Shown here: positions 12,582 to 13,057 of the stretch, one piece after another
Layout: each line of letters starts with the position of its first letter
Numbering within the stretch: position 1 is the first letter of the stretch
Assembly: GCA_964640515.1 (NCBI GenBank)
Contig: CAZXFG010000022.1
Location: forward strand, 1-13,057
Source of the DNA: CAZXFG01 sp964640515
GTDB taxonomy: Bacteria > Patescibacteriota > Patescibacteriia > Magasanikbacterales > GWA2-37-8
Direction of reading: 5' to 3'
DNA: 13,057 nucleotides
Position numbers and translations under genes: made by a program
Notes under the pieces: model-generated
Databases searched by the model: none
What the model was told of the DNA's origin: nothing
What the model saw: the letters and a program-made list of their open reading frames with translations, nothing else

Positions 12582-12956
12582 TCAAATCCCCAGACTCCCA
12601 AACACAAACCTGGTTATGGCATAAGCGGCCAAAACAATCACCAATCCAATGGCCGCGGCTTCCAGAGTATCTTTGGCTTTTTGCACATCTTCAGTCTTCC
12701 CCATGGCTGACATCCAACGCACGCCGGCATAAAGCATTAAACCAAAAAATACTATACCCACCAAAGACAATCCCACCCCTACTATATCTCCGGCCAACCC
12801 GGGCAAAGTTTTACCCGCGAATAAAGTTTTTAATCCGGCCTTATCGGCCGCCGTATCCAAACCATAAGTATCTCCCGCGGACAATACTAAATCAGCCGAA
12901 AACAAAAACCCCAGGGCAATCAGTGATACTAATGATATTTTTTTTACAAAAGACAT
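12582..12956 (-). CDS. T4SS pilin family protein, paralogue 5 (first gene of tandem)
   Basis: 124 residues: signal peptide about 1-27 (ending VLSA), exported segment, TM1 about 57-78, YAGVRWMSAMG (76-86), charged loop KTEDVQKAKDTL (87-98), TM2 about 100-120 and almost no tail. In length and lack of a tail it is closest to paralogue 1 at 9302-9664. It opens the minus-strand tandem 12956-11054. I see no convincing promoter; a palindromic repeat lies directly upstream, ending 9 nt before the ATG. Confidence 0.8.
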   Translation of the reverse strand: MSFVKKISLVSLIALGFLFSADLVLSAGDTYGLDTAADKAGLKTLFAGKTLPGLAGDIVGVGLSLVGIVFFGLMLYAGVRWMSAMGKTEDVQKAKDTLEAAAIGLVIVLAAYAITRFVFGSLGI

Positions 12957-12964
12957 ATTTTGTT

Positions 12965-12995
12965 ATTGCAAGCCCCATAGGGACGCGGCAATCTC
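12965..12995 (-). repeat. Small palindromic intergenic repeat, copy 2
   Basis: On the minus strand GAGATTGCCGCGTC...TTGCAAT has the same arm spacing as copy 1 at 5937-5969 (GATTGC, 2 nt, CGTC, 11 nt, then a variable base and GCAAT). It lies directly upstream of pilin-like paralogue 5 and forms an ATTGC/GCAAT hairpin. Confidence 0.5.
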
Positions 12996-13028
12996 TTTGA
13001 TTTAAAACCACATTGGTTCTACATCAGG

Positions 13029-13057
13029 GAGATTGCTTCGTTCCCGCCTAGGCGGGT
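13029..13057 (+). repeat. Partial palindromic repeat, copy 3, cut by window end
   Basis: GAGATTGCTTCGT matches the start of copy 1, then comes a perfect 14-bp palindrome CCCGCCTAGGCGGG (13043-13056). GCAATCTC (12988-12995) and GAGATTGC (13029-13036) form an 8-bp inverted repeat, so copies 2 and 3 face each other. Confidence 0.5.

Noticed and set aside
9302..12956. A conjugative type IV secretion locus
   Set aside because: Only pilin-like subunits are present; no ATPase, coupling protein, relaxase or channel gene is in the window.

Overview
The window looks like chromosomal DNA of a Candidate Phyla Radiation (Patescibacteria) bacterium. The evidence is five small two-helix 'T4SS pilin'-type membrane proteins of a kind abundant in that group, a 23S rRNA with its own promoter and no 16S gene upstream, a long domain I in that 23S, very compact gene spacing, and few Shine-Dalgarno sites with several leaderless or near-leaderless mRNAs. 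The phylum is an inference from gene content; no marker phylogeny could be run. I see no insertion sequence, phage or CRISPR array.

Layout. 1-1068 (minus) is the 5' third of a 23S rRNA gene. 1069-1531 is its upstream region: a good promoter, a chain of mutually exclusive hairpins ending in a terminator-like hairpin, a possible 37-codon leader ORF, and a boxA-like element. 1532-2176 (minus) is a TalC-type transaldolase. 2357-5728 (plus) is a three-gene polyamine operon: a short SpeA-type arginine decarboxylase, agmatinase, and a deoxyhypusine-synthase-like protein that probably makes homospermidine. 5740-5969 holds terminators, tRNA-Leu(UAG) and a palindromic repeat. 5977-9300 (minus) is rpsO - NYN-domain gene - pnp, an RNA-related operon with a putative RNase between the usual rpsO/pnp pair. 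9302-9664 (minus) is pilin-like paralogue 1. It shares an overlapping divergent promoter region with tRNA-Arg(UCU); then come tRNA-His(GUG) and, 7 nt after the tRNA, a GT28/MGDG-synthase-like glycolipid glycosyltransferase. 11054-12956 (minus) is a tandem of four more pilin-like paralogues, one with a six-cysteine tail. The right edge has further palindromic repeat copies.

How the genes work together. The polyamine operon gives a short route arginine -> agmatine -> putrescine -> probably homospermidine. The rpsO-NYN-pnp operon links a ribosomal protein with RNA decay. The pilin-like genes and the glycosyltransferase are envelope functions. The least expected element is the segment upstream of 23S at 1250-1501, which reads as a transcription attenuator, or as a separate ~220-nt RNA with its own promoter and terminator.
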